A DNA stretch of 6,338 nucleotides from Candidatus Uhrbacteria bacterium (GCA_023246275.1 JAHFIS010000050.1:1-6338); one strand, 5' to 3'; positions 1-5,680 are shown, counted from the first letter of the stretch. Numbers and translations: made by a program. Notes: generated from the letters alone by a model not told the origin.

Positions 1-1131
1 CGCTGGATGGGCGAGGTGTACCAGCGGGTCCGCGGCAAGGGGGAGGATCGCGCGCTCGCGTTCCTGTCCGCCACGCACCGCGACAAGCCCGTCGGCAAGG
101 CGTTCGCGCGATACTACCTCGACGACGAGGAGGCGTCGCTCTCGGGCGACGTGGCGCGGTTCCTGGCCAGGGTGTACAAGCCGTGGCTCCGGGACGGGCG
201 CGTGTCCGGGGAAGAGATCCTCGACGCGGCATGCGGGCCGCTCACGCTCGAGCGCAGGCTCGGCGAGCCGACATTCGGGATCGACCTGAACCCGCACATG
301 GTCGATCTCGCGCGGGAGCACAGCTACCACGCGGGAAGGAACGCCCGGGTCGGCCGCCTGAGCGACCTGCCCGCCGAATGGAACGCCAGGTTCCGCCTCA
401 CCGCGTGCTCCCTCGCCCTCCACTGGTCCGCCAACAAGGGCGCCTGGGCGAAGAGCGAGCGCGCAAGGATCCTCGCGAACCTCGCGCGGGTCACGGCCGT
501 GGACGGCCTCGTCCACCTCGTCCTTCCGCCCTCGTCGTTCTCGGACGACATGCTGGCGGAGTGGACGGACGCGCTCCGGGCGTTCGGCCTCGAGCGCGTG
601 GCCGAGCTCACCGGGCTCATCGAGTCCGTGGACAGCCCCGAGCACCGGCGCACCTTCTGGTCGGTGTGCCTCAGGAAGACGGGCGAGCCGACCGGAACGG
701 AGGGCGACTCCGCGGCGCTCGCCTTCGAGGACGAGCGCAAGCGACAGACCGAGACGGTGAACGTCGGTCCCAAGCGCGAGTGCACGCACCCGCCCGGCCC
801 GCCCGCGCAGGTCAAGCACGACCTGTTCGTGGTCGTGAACGACGGGGGGTCCCAGTCCCCCGAGTCCGTCTCGGCCGCGGTCGCCGAGTGCTTCGTGAGC
901 GCGACGGGATGGTGCCTTCCGTTCGTGGACATCATCCGCAAGGAATACGACCCTGCCGCGGACTGGATCGCCCTCCTCGAGGCCGAGCTGAACCGCGTCC
1001 GTCCCCAGAAGGCGACCGACTTCAGCCGCATCTGGGACGCGGTATTCCACCAGCCCGCCGCCCCGAAGATGAAGCGCGAGACCTTCCGCGCCATCGCCAA
1101 GCGGGCCATGTCCCTCGAGCCGTCGCACTGA
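1..1131 (+). CDS. Class I SAM-dependent methyltransferase-like protein, 5' end probably outside the window
   Basis: The frame is open to the left edge. The first ATG is at 7 (374 codons from there), but only six bases precede it, so the true start cannot be judged. Counting from that Met, a Rossmann-type methyltransferase fold is suggested by motif I at about 71-80 (ILDAACGPLT), the following acidic strand GIDLNPHMVDLA (91-102), a motif IV-like stretch CSLALHW (134-140) and a late strand GLVHLVLP (167-174). Motif I is unusual: the usual GxG after the cysteine reads GPL. From about 225 a linker (PPGPP at 262-266) leads to a ~105-residue C-terminal region that I do not recognise. It contains HDLFVVVNDGG and ends KRETFRAIAKRAM. 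No signal peptide or membrane segment is visible in this part. By family knowledge such proteins transfer methyl from SAM, but the substrate is unknown. The gene ends in its own terminator, so it is not co-transcribed with the array unless terminators are read through. The fold call is fairly sure; the specific function is not. Confidence 0.75.
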   Translation, partial: RWMGEVYQRVRGKGEDRALAFLSATHRDKPVGKAFARYYLDDEEASLSGDVARFLARVYKPWLRDGRVSGEEILDAACGPLTLERRLGEPTFGIDLNPHMVDLAREHSYHAGRNARVGRLSDLPAEWNARFRLTACSLALHWSANKGAWAKSERARILANLARVTAVDGLVHLVLPPSSFSDDMLAEWTDALRAFGLERVAELTGLIESVDSPEHRRTFWSVCLRKTGEPTGTEGDSAALAFEDERKRQTETVNVGPKRECTHPPGPPAQVKHDLFVVVNDGGSQSPESVSAAVAECFVSATGWCLPFVDIIRKEYDPAADWIALLEAELNRVRPQKATDFSRIWDAVFHQPAAPKMKRETFRAIAKRAMSLEPSH

Positions 1132-1146
1132 CGGCTCGATTTTTTT
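1115..1146 (+). terminator. Intrinsic terminator of the methyltransferase gene
   Basis: A perfect 10-bp stem pairs 1115-1124 (TCGAGCCGTC) with 1130-1139 (GACGGCTCGA), with a 5-nt loop, and is followed by seven T (1140-1146). The stop codon at 1129-1131 lies at the loop/stem boundary, so the last codons of the gene form the left arm. Confidence 0.93.
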
Positions 1147-1161
1147 CGTGCAAACGCGTCC

Positions 1162-1192
1162 CCCCTCCTTCCGCAAGGAGGGGTTGGGGGGG
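1162..1192. repeat. Extragenic GC-rich palindrome with flanking G-run
   Basis: A perfect 9-bp inverted repeat pairs CCCCTCCTT (1162-1170) with AAGGAGGGG (1175-1183) around the loop CCGC. It is followed by TT and a run of seven G (1186-1192). No T-tract follows on either strand, so it is not an intrinsic terminator. It resembles the REP-like extragenic palindromes that recur in many genomes, but only one copy is present here. The G-rich half could in principle form a two-tier G-quadruplex. It sits exactly between the methyltransferase terminator and the first array promoter. Confidence 0.55.
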
Positions 1193-1215
1193 TGGTTATC
1201 GCTGGGTAGTCGCGG

Positions 1216-1267
1216 TTGACAGTTCGCGGAAAGATGATAGGGTCGTCGCCTGTTCTTTTGGAGACAA
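1216..1267 (+). promoter_or_regulatory. Promoter and Shine-Dalgarno of array gene 1
   Basis: The -35 box TTGACA (1216-1221), a 16-bp spacer and the -10 box TAGGGT (1238-1243) are followed 24 nt later by the ATG. The leader TGTTCTTTTGGAG (1251-1263) carries the ribosome binding site GGAG. A transcript starting about 7 nt after the -10 box would have a leader of only about 17-18 nt. Box sequences, spacing and leader recur at all five array genes, which is the main support for the call. Confidence 0.85.
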
Positions 1268-2038
1268 ATGAGACGAACCTACCCCGTCGGACATCTCGAA
1301 ATCTGGGAGAACGTCCTCACGCTCCTGGAGGAATGCGCAGGGAAGCTCGGTCGCTTCCCGACGTACCAGGACCTGCAGCGCCTTGGCCATTCCGTGCTCG
1401 CGGTGGCGATCGTGTCCCATCACGGCGGAATGCAGGCCGTCCGAAAAAAGATGGGCGAGAGCCCGAATCGCGTCCCGCACGAGCACTGGCTCGCGTGGGA
1501 AAACGTGGAGGCGGCACTGCGAAGGCTGGCCGCCGACCTGGGGCGCGTCCCAACCCACAAGGACATGCGCGCCCGGCATCTCGGAAGGCTGAGCACGGCC
1601 ATCCACAGGATCCACGGGGGAACCGAGGCCGTGCATCTCCGCATGGGATACGCCTCCCACGAGCGGCCGAAGGGATACTGGAGCCCGCGGTCGAACGTCC
1701 TGGCGGAGCTGCGTTCGCTCGAGGCAAGGCTTGGCCGGACGCCATCCCCGTCGGACCTCCGCGCCTCGGGACTCGGGGGCCTGGCCGTCGCAATCCGTCG
1801 GCACGGCGGCTGGGCTGCCGTCAGCGCCGAGCTCGGATACGGACCCGTCACCGACGACGCCATCGCCGCCCACGCCGACGCGCTCGCGAAGATCGTCCCC
1901 GCGCTCGGAACAGACCCGACGGTTCTCTGGTCGCGCGTGAAGCGATCATGGACGACGCGAGACCTCGACGCGGCGGTCGCAGACTTCGCCACGGACGGAT
2001 CGCTCGAGCGGTTCGACAAATTGCTCCGCGACTCGTGA
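1268..2038 (+). CDS. Array gene 1: repeat protein with 3 GRxPT/HGG repeats and constant C-terminal module
   Basis: 256 residues, shortest of the complete paralogues. Three repeats begin at residues 10, 74 and 138, an exact 64-residue period. Their signatures are LGRFPT/HHGGM, LGRVPT/IHGGT and LGRTPS/RHGGW. The first repeat lacks the leading Trp (Leu at that position). The third is one residue short before HGG. The C-terminal module runs from 192 (GPVTDD) to 256 and contains HADALAKIVPAL and KRSWTTRDLDAAVA. This copy departs most from the GRMPT consensus, none of its three repeats having Met in that motif. No signal peptide, transmembrane segment or catalytic motif is visible. The start is fixed by GGAG four bases upstream and by the spacing shared with the sister genes. 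Its function is unknown. I infer an all-helical binding protein. In layout the repeat recalls the homing-endonuclease-associated repeat (Pfam HNH_repeat), but no nuclease domain is present. Confidence 0.88.
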   Translation: MRRTYPVGHLEIWENVLTLLEECAGKLGRFPTYQDLQRLGHSVLAVAIVSHHGGMQAVRKKMGESPNRVPHEHWLAWENVEAALRRLAADLGRVPTHKDMRARHLGRLSTAIHRIHGGTEAVHLRMGYASHERPKGYWSPRSNVLAELRSLEARLGRTPSPSDLRASGLGGLAVAIRRHGGWAAVSAELGYGPVTDDAIAAHADALAKIVPALGTDPTVLWSRVKRSWTTRDLDAAVADFATDGSLERFDKLLRDS

Positions 2039-2063
2039 GGAACGAATCTCCGTTCCTCTTTTT
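2037..2063 (+). terminator. Intrinsic terminator of array gene 1
   Basis: A perfect 8-bp stem pairs GAGGAACG (2037-2044) with CGTTCCTC (2051-2058), with a 6-nt loop, and is followed by five T (2059-2063). The stem begins inside the stop codon (2036-2038). Confidence 0.88.
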
Positions 2064-2069
2064 CATTTG

Positions 2070-2140
2070 ATCGTCGCAACTGTCGGTTGACAGGATCGTT
2101 AGAAACGGCTACTTTTCACGCTTGTTCTTTTGGAGGACAG
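2070..2140 (+). promoter_or_regulatory. Promoter and Shine-Dalgarno of array gene 2, with upstream ATCGTC box
   Basis: The -35 box TTGACA (2087-2092), a 17-bp spacer and the -10 box TACTTT (2110-2115) are followed 25 nt later by the ATG. The leader TTGTTCTTTTGGAGG (2122-2135-2136) gives a strong GGAGG site. The decamer CGGTTGACAG spanning the -35 box is identical in the gene 1 promoter. ATCGTC (2070-2075) lies 11 nt upstream of the -35 box, as it does before gene 3. A short inverted repeat CTGTC/GACAG (2080-2084, 2089-2093) overlaps the -35 box and could be an operator, but it is too short to be sure. Confidence 0.83.
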
Positions 2141-3130
2141 ATGCCGAGAACGGGAACATACATGCCCGACGGATTCTGGAAGGAATTCTCAAACGTGGAG
2201 ACGCGGCTGAAGCCGATCATCGACGATCTCGGACGGATGCCGACGGCCAGGGAGCTCATCGCGCGCAGACTCAGCTCCCTTTCCACGGCAATCGTTGCCG
2301 AACACGGCGGATTCAATGCCGTCGGGGAACGGCTCGGAGCGGGCTCGTCACTGGAGCGAAGGACGCGGGGGTACTGGAAGGACTTCTCCAACGTGGAACA
2401 GATCGTCCTCCCCATTGCCCGTCGTCTCGGTCGCATGCCCACGATGGGCGAACTCGTCGATTGCGGACTCGCATCGTTCGTCCAGGGCATCCACAAGTAC
2501 CACGGCGGAATCGGCGGCGTGGAAAAACGGATGGGTCTGGCCGAAAGGACGCCAAAAAAATCCGCCGACCATTGGAAGGACATCGCGAACGTTTCCGAGA
2601 GCATCATGCCGGTCGTTCGGGATCTCGGTCGGATGCCGACGGGAAAAGAGCTGGACGCGCGAAAGCTTTCCGTGATTCGCAACGTGATCGTGAAGTATCA
2701 CGGCGGATTCGCGGGAGTGGCAGCCAAGCTTGGGCTGAGCGCCAACCAAAGCAAGAAATCGCGGGGATACTGGCAAACGTTCGAGAACGTCAACCGTGCC
2801 CTGTCGCCAGTCCTTCTCGAGCTTGGCCGCATGCCAACCAACCGGGAGCTCGTGGACAAAGGCCTACGAAAAGTTTCCTGGGCGATCGTAAAATTCCACG
2901 GCGGATTCCACGCCGTCGCGGCCCGCCTCGGCCTCGGGCCGGTTACGGACGATTTTATTGCCGTCCACGCCGACGCGCTGACGAAGATTGTCCCAGCGCT
3001 TGACGCGAACCCCGCGTCGCTCTGGCCCCGCATGAAGCGATCGTGGGCGACCCGGGACCTCGACGCGGCGGTCGCGCGTTACGCGAGCGACGGATCGACC
3101 GACGCGTTCGCGACCCTTCTCTCTGACTGA
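2141..3130 (+). CDS. Array gene 2: repeat protein with 4 GRMPT/HGG repeats and constant C-terminal module
   Basis: 329 residues. Four repeats start at Trp13, Trp79, Trp145 and Trp211, an exact 66-residue (198-bp) period, the most regular in the array. Every copy has LGRMPT, and every copy has HGG followed by F or I (EHGGF, YHGGI, YHGGF, FHGGF). Linkers between repeats are Lys/Arg/Ser-rich and end in G-Y or D-H before the next Trp. The C-terminal module spans 266-329 (GPVTDD, HADALTKIVPAL, KRSWATRDLDAAVA). A longer in-frame reading from TTG at 2087 would begin inside the -35 box. The ATG at 2141 is chosen because GGAGG lies just upstream and the -10-to-start spacing matches the sister genes. 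No catalytic, secretion or membrane signal is seen. Its function is unknown. The even spacing of near-identical modules suggests a solenoid or beads-on-a-string binding protein (inference). Confidence 0.9.
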   Translation: MPRTGTYMPDGFWKEFSNVETRLKPIIDDLGRMPTARELIARRLSSLSTAIVAEHGGFNAVGERLGAGSSLERRTRGYWKDFSNVEQIVLPIARRLGRMPTMGELVDCGLASFVQGIHKYHGGIGGVEKRMGLAERTPKKSADHWKDIANVSESIMPVVRDLGRMPTGKELDARKLSVIRNVIVKYHGGFAGVAAKLGLSANQSKKSRGYWQTFENVNRALSPVLLELGRMPTNRELVDKGLRKVSWAIVKFHGGFHAVAARLGLGPVTDDFIAVHADALTKIVPALDANPASLWPRMKRSWATRDLDAAVARYASDGSTDAFATLLSD

Positions 3131-3132
3131 CC

Positions 3133-3161
3133 GGGGAACGGAACTCCGTTCCTCTTTTTTT
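3133..3161 (+). terminator. Intrinsic terminator of array gene 2
   Basis: A 9-bp stem with one G-U wobble pairs GGGGAACGG (3133-3141) with CCGTTCCTC (3146-3154), with a 4-nt loop, and is followed by seven T (3155-3161). The right arm matches the gene 1 terminator, so the two probably share ancestry. Confidence 0.9.
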
Positions 3162-3168
3162 CCATGCC

Positions 3169-3199
3169 GACGATGCAATCGTCAACACCGAGTGTTGAC
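3169..3199. promoter_or_regulatory. Two overlapping inverted repeats at the gene 3 promoter (candidate operator)
   Basis: GACGAT-GCA-ATCGTC (3169-3183) and GTCAACAC-CGA-GTGTTGAC (3181-3199) are both perfect. They have 3-nt centres and share the bases GTC at 3181-3183. The second covers nearly all of the -35 box (3195-3200). They lie upstream of the expected transcript start, so they would act as DNA sites rather than as an RNA leader. A repressor operator is plausible but unproven; the same dyads are not present at the other four promoters. Confidence 0.45.
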
Positions 3200-3248
3200 A
3201 TTCGGCCAAAAAGCGAATAGGGTTCCATTCCGTTCCTTTGGAGAAAAC
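3195..3248 (+). promoter_or_regulatory. Promoter and Shine-Dalgarno of array gene 3
   Basis: The -35 box TTGACA (3195-3200), a 17-bp spacer and the -10 box TAGGGT (3218-3223) are followed 25 nt later by the ATG. The leader is CGTTCCTTTGGAG (3231-3243), one substitution from the gene 1 and 2 leaders. The -10 box is identical to that of gene 1. Confidence 0.85.
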
Positions 3249-4451
3249 ATGACCTCGTTCCCCGACCGCGTGGCCATGGGCCATTGGGATGACTTTGAGA
3301 ACGTCGAGGCGGCCCTCGCCCCGGTCGTCACCGAGCTCGGCAGGCTTCCGACGCACACGGAGCTTCGCGCGCGCAGACTTTCCGGATTGTCGAAGGCAAT
3401 TACCCGTTGCCACGGCGGGATGGAAGGCGTTCAAAGGCGAGCGAGCGGCCACGCTCCGGAAATCGCCGAAAGCAAGGTGGTTCATCGGCAGGGATTCTGG
3501 AAGAGGTTCGAGAACGTCGAGGCGGCGCTTCGCCCGCACGTCGAGCGGCTTGGACGGATGCCGACGCAACGCGAACTGCGCGACCGAAACGACTCCTCGC
3601 TCAGCCAGGCCATCGACGACTACCATGGAGGAACGCAGGAGGTCGGTCTCCGGCTGGGACTCGCGGAACCGGTGTCGAGGCGAATGCGGCGCGGACACTG
3701 GTGCGACTTCGCAAACGTGGAACGAACGCTCCTTCCGATCATCGCTGAGCTCGGCCGCATGCCGAACGACCCGGAGATGAACGCGCGCGGCCTGTCGAGC
3801 CTGTCCGAGGCGATCCGGCGCGAGCATGGCGGGTTCGATCAGGTTCGTATTCGCCTGGGAATCCAGACGCCGCTCGAGCGCGCGCCGTGGAAACACTGGA
3901 ACGAGTTCCAGAACGTCCGGGCCGCGATCCTCCCCATCGCGGAGGAACTTGGGCGGATGCCCACGGCGAAGGAGCTGCACGCACGAGGACAAGGCGGCCT
4001 GGTGAGCGCGATCGACCAGCGGTTCGGGGGGTTCCGAGAGGTGGAGAAACGGCTCGGTCTGCCGGAGTCGCCAAGAAAGGTCCGCGGCCACTGGCAGTCG
4101 TTCGAGCATGTCGCGACGGCCCTTGCGCCCGTCATCGCCGAGCTCGGCCGCATGCCGAAGGCAAAGGAGCTCATCGCCCGCGGCCGCAGCTCCGCGTCCG
4201 TCGCCATCGTTTCCCGCTTCGGCGGATTCCCCGCCGTCGCCGTGCGGCTCGGACTCGGGCCGGTGACGGACGAGACAATCGCCGCGCACGCGGACGCGCT
4301 CGCGCGAATTGTCCCGTCGATCGGAGCCGACCCGACGGCTCTCTGGACGCGCATGAAACGGTCTTGGACGACGCGCGGCCTCGACGCGGCGGTAGCGGAA
4401 TACGAAGCCGACGGAAACATGGAACGCTTCGCATCGCTCCTGGACGGTTGA
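3249..4451 (+). CDS. Array gene 3: repeat protein with 5 GRMPT/HGG repeats and constant C-terminal module
   Basis: 400 residues, longest complete paralogue. Five repeats start at Trp13, 84, 151, 217 and 282 (spacing 71, 67, 66, 65), so linker length shortens toward the C-terminus. The turn motif is LGRLPT, LGRMPT, LGRMPN, LGRMPT, LGRMPK. The HGG motif is CHGGM, YHGGT, EHGGF, RFGGF, RFGGF, the last two having Phe for His. The first repeat lacks the RLGL ending (RRASGH instead). The C-terminal module covers 337-400 (GPVTDE, HADALARIVP, KRSWTTRGLDAAVA). By hand count it is identical to that of gene 4 at 51 of 64 positions. An in-frame GTG at 3192 lies upstream of the -35 box and would place the promoter inside the gene. 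The ATG at 3249, behind GGAG and at the spacing shared with the sister genes, is preferred. No known catalytic domain or export signal is visible. Its function is unknown. Confidence 0.9.
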   Translation: MTSFPDRVAMGHWDDFENVEAALAPVVTELGRLPTHTELRARRLSGLSKAITRCHGGMEGVQRRASGHAPEIAESKVVHRQGFWKRFENVEAALRPHVERLGRMPTQRELRDRNDSSLSQAIDDYHGGTQEVGLRLGLAEPVSRRMRRGHWCDFANVERTLLPIIAELGRMPNDPEMNARGLSSLSEAIRREHGGFDQVRIRLGIQTPLERAPWKHWNEFQNVRAAILPIAEELGRMPTAKELHARGQGGLVSAIDQRFGGFREVEKRLGLPESPRKVRGHWQSFEHVATALAPVIAELGRMPKAKELIARGRSSASVAIVSRFGGFPAVAVRLGLGPVTDETIAAHADALARIVPSIGADPTALWTRMKRSWTTRGLDAAVAEYEADGNMERFASLLDG

Positions 4452-4496
4452 CCGAACCGTCCTTTTTTTGTTAGCGTGCCCAAACGTTCTTTGGAG
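4410..4496 (+). repeat. Copy 1 of an 87-bp duplicated gene-end/terminator/promoter/leader block
   Basis: This block runs from the last 14 codons of gene 3 through its terminator and the gene 4 promoter to the GGAG site. It matches 5639-5724 at all but four substitutions, all in the coding part, plus one T in the T-tract. Outside the coding part the two copies are otherwise identical, including TTAGCGTGCCCAAACGTTC. Confidence 0.9.
4442..4469 (+). terminator. Intrinsic terminator of array gene 3, overlapping its stop codon
   Basis: A perfect 8-bp stem pairs GGACGGTT (4442-4449) with AACCGTCC (4455-4462), with loop GACCG, and is followed by seven T (4463-4469). The stop codon TGA (4449-4451) straddles the stem and loop. 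The hairpin also contains the -35 box of gene 4. Confidence 0.92.
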
Positions 4497-4501
4497 AATC
4501 C
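4448..4501 (+). promoter_or_regulatory. Promoter and Shine-Dalgarno of array gene 4, embedded in the gene 3 terminator
   Basis: The -35 box TTGACC (4448-4453), an 18-bp spacer and the -10 box TAGCGT (4472-4477) are followed 24 nt later by the GTG. The leader is CGTTCTTTGGAG (4485-4496). The octamer CGGTTGAC over the -35 box is shared with genes 1, 2 and 5. The call rests on the conserved layout, since the -35 is a one-base departure and lies inside the terminator hairpin. Confidence 0.7.
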
Positions 4502-5680
4502 GTGAATCAAAAGCCGAAAGGATTTTGGAAGGAGTTTGCGAACATCGAGGCCGCGATCCTGCCGATTGCATCCGAGATCGGACGGATGCCGACGCCGAAC
4601 GAGCTGAGGTCGCGAGGCATGACATCCGTGACCGCGAACATCATCAAGACGCACGGAGGATTCGCCGCGGTGCGGGAACGGCTTGGACTCGGCGCCGTTC
4701 GACAGGCCTTTCCGCATGCGCACTGGGATAACATCGAAACGGTCGTCCGCGTCCTCGAGCCAGTCGCAAGAGAGCTGGGAAGGATGCCGACCCACAAGGA
4801 GCTGCGCGAGCGAAATCTGATCCCCGTATCAAAGGCCGCCTTGCGCAATCCCAATCTGCTCATAGAAACGCGGGACCGACTGATCCTGTCCGGCCTCGCG
4901 TTGGAGCCGGAATCCAAACCCCGCCCGCCCGGATACTGGATGGACTTCCAGAACATGGACGATGAACTGCGTCCGCTGGTCGCGGCATTCGGCAGAATGC
5001 CGACCTACAGCGAGCTCAAAGCGCGTGGGATGCTATCGCTGCTGATGAGCATCAGCAAGAATTTCGGAGGGATTCGGAACGTGGAACGCAGAATGGGACT
5101 GGCGAAAAGCGAGCGCACGATGCCGGGGCATTGGCTCGACTTCGCCAACGTCGAACGTGCCATTCGGCGGATCGCCGACGAGATCGGCCACATGCCATCC
5201 GAGAATGACCTGAAGCGCCGAAAGATATCCGGACTCGCCGATGCAATCCGAACGTATCATGGCGGAATGGTGGCGGTACAAAAAAAGATGGGATTTGAGC
5301 TCAAAAGACGTCCGAACGGAACGCTGAGCGACTTTGCGCAGTTCGTACGGGAACTGGAGGCTGTCATCGCGAAGATCGGACACTTTCCAACGCAGACGGA
5401 ATTGTACGCCGTCCGCGCGTCGTCTCTCGTATCGGTCATGCCGCGGCACGGAGGAATGGCCGCCGTCCGCGAGCGCCTCGGCTACGGCCCGGTCACCGAC
5501 GAAACGATCGTCTCCCATGCGGACGCGCTCGCACGGATCGTCCCAGCGCTCAGTGCCGACCCGGCAGCCCTCTGGTCCCGCATGAAACGATCGTGGACGG
5601 CCCGCGACCTCGACGCGGCGGTCGCGGAATACGAGACCGACGGAAACACGGAACGCTTCGCGTTGCTCCTGGGCGGTTGA
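4502..5680 (+). CDS. Array gene 4: repeat protein with 5 repeats (one degenerate) and constant C-terminal module
   Basis: 392 residues with a GTG start. The start is firm: GGAG lies five bases upstream, an in-frame stop (TAG at 4472) lies just above, and the distance to the -10 box equals that of genes 1 and 5. Repeats begin at Trp9, Trp75, Trp146, Trp211 and Leu275. Turn motifs are IGRMPT, LGRMPT, FGRMPT, IGHMPS and IGHFPT, so the last two have His for Arg. Repeat 2 keeps its first half but has lost HGG; that stretch reads RNPNLLIETRDRLIL. Repeat 3 has FGG for HGG. Repeat 5 lacks the leading Trp and is one residue short before HGG, like the last repeat of gene 1. The C-terminal module is 329-392 (GPVTDE, HADALARIVPAL, KRSWTARDLDAAVA). 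No enzymatic or membrane features are seen. Its function is unknown. Confidence 0.9.
   Translation: MNQKPKGFWKEFANIEAAILPIASEIGRMPTPNELRSRGMTSVTANIIKTHGGFAAVRERLGLGAVRQAFPHAHWDNIETVVRVLEPVARELGRMPTHKELRERNLIPVSKAALRNPNLLIETRDRLILSGLALEPESKPRPPGYWMDFQNMDDELRPLVAAFGRMPTYSELKARGMLSLLMSISKNFGGIRNVERRMGLAKSERTMPGHWLDFANVERAIRRIADEIGHMPSENDLKRRKISGLADAIRTYHGGMVAVQKKMGFELKRRPNGTLSDFAQFVRELEAVIAKIGHFPTQTELYAVRASSLVSVMPRHGGMAAVRERLGYGPVTDETIVSHADALARIVPALSADPAALWSRMKRSWTARDLDAAVAEYETDGNTERFALLLGG

Noticed and set aside
183..1271. A 362-codon plus-strand frame overlapping the methyltransferase gene
   Set aside because: The translation is dominated by Arg, Gly, Pro and Ala, typical of a shifted frame in GC-rich DNA. 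It reads through the terminator hairpin and palindrome into the gene 1 promoter.
1216..2070. Alternative plus-strand frame over gene 1
   Set aside because: It starts in the -35 box and gives a low-complexity Arg/Pro product. The frame at 1268 carries the repeats and tail shared with four other genes.
2087..2140. Longer N-terminus for gene 2 beginning at TTG 2087
   Set aside because: The extra 18 codons are the promoter and Shine-Dalgarno region; TTG is the first half of the -35 box.
3192..3248. Longer N-terminus for gene 3 beginning at GTG 3192
   Set aside because: It overlaps the inverted repeat and promoter; the ATG at 3249 has the GGAG site and the conserved spacing.
2955..4625. A 556-codon open frame on the minus strand, longer than any gene on the plus strand here
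   Set aside because: It lies opposite three plus-strand paralogues with clear protein-level conservation, promoters and terminators. Its product is Arg/Ser/His-rich and has no recognisable motif. Long antisense frames are expected in GC-rich codon usage.
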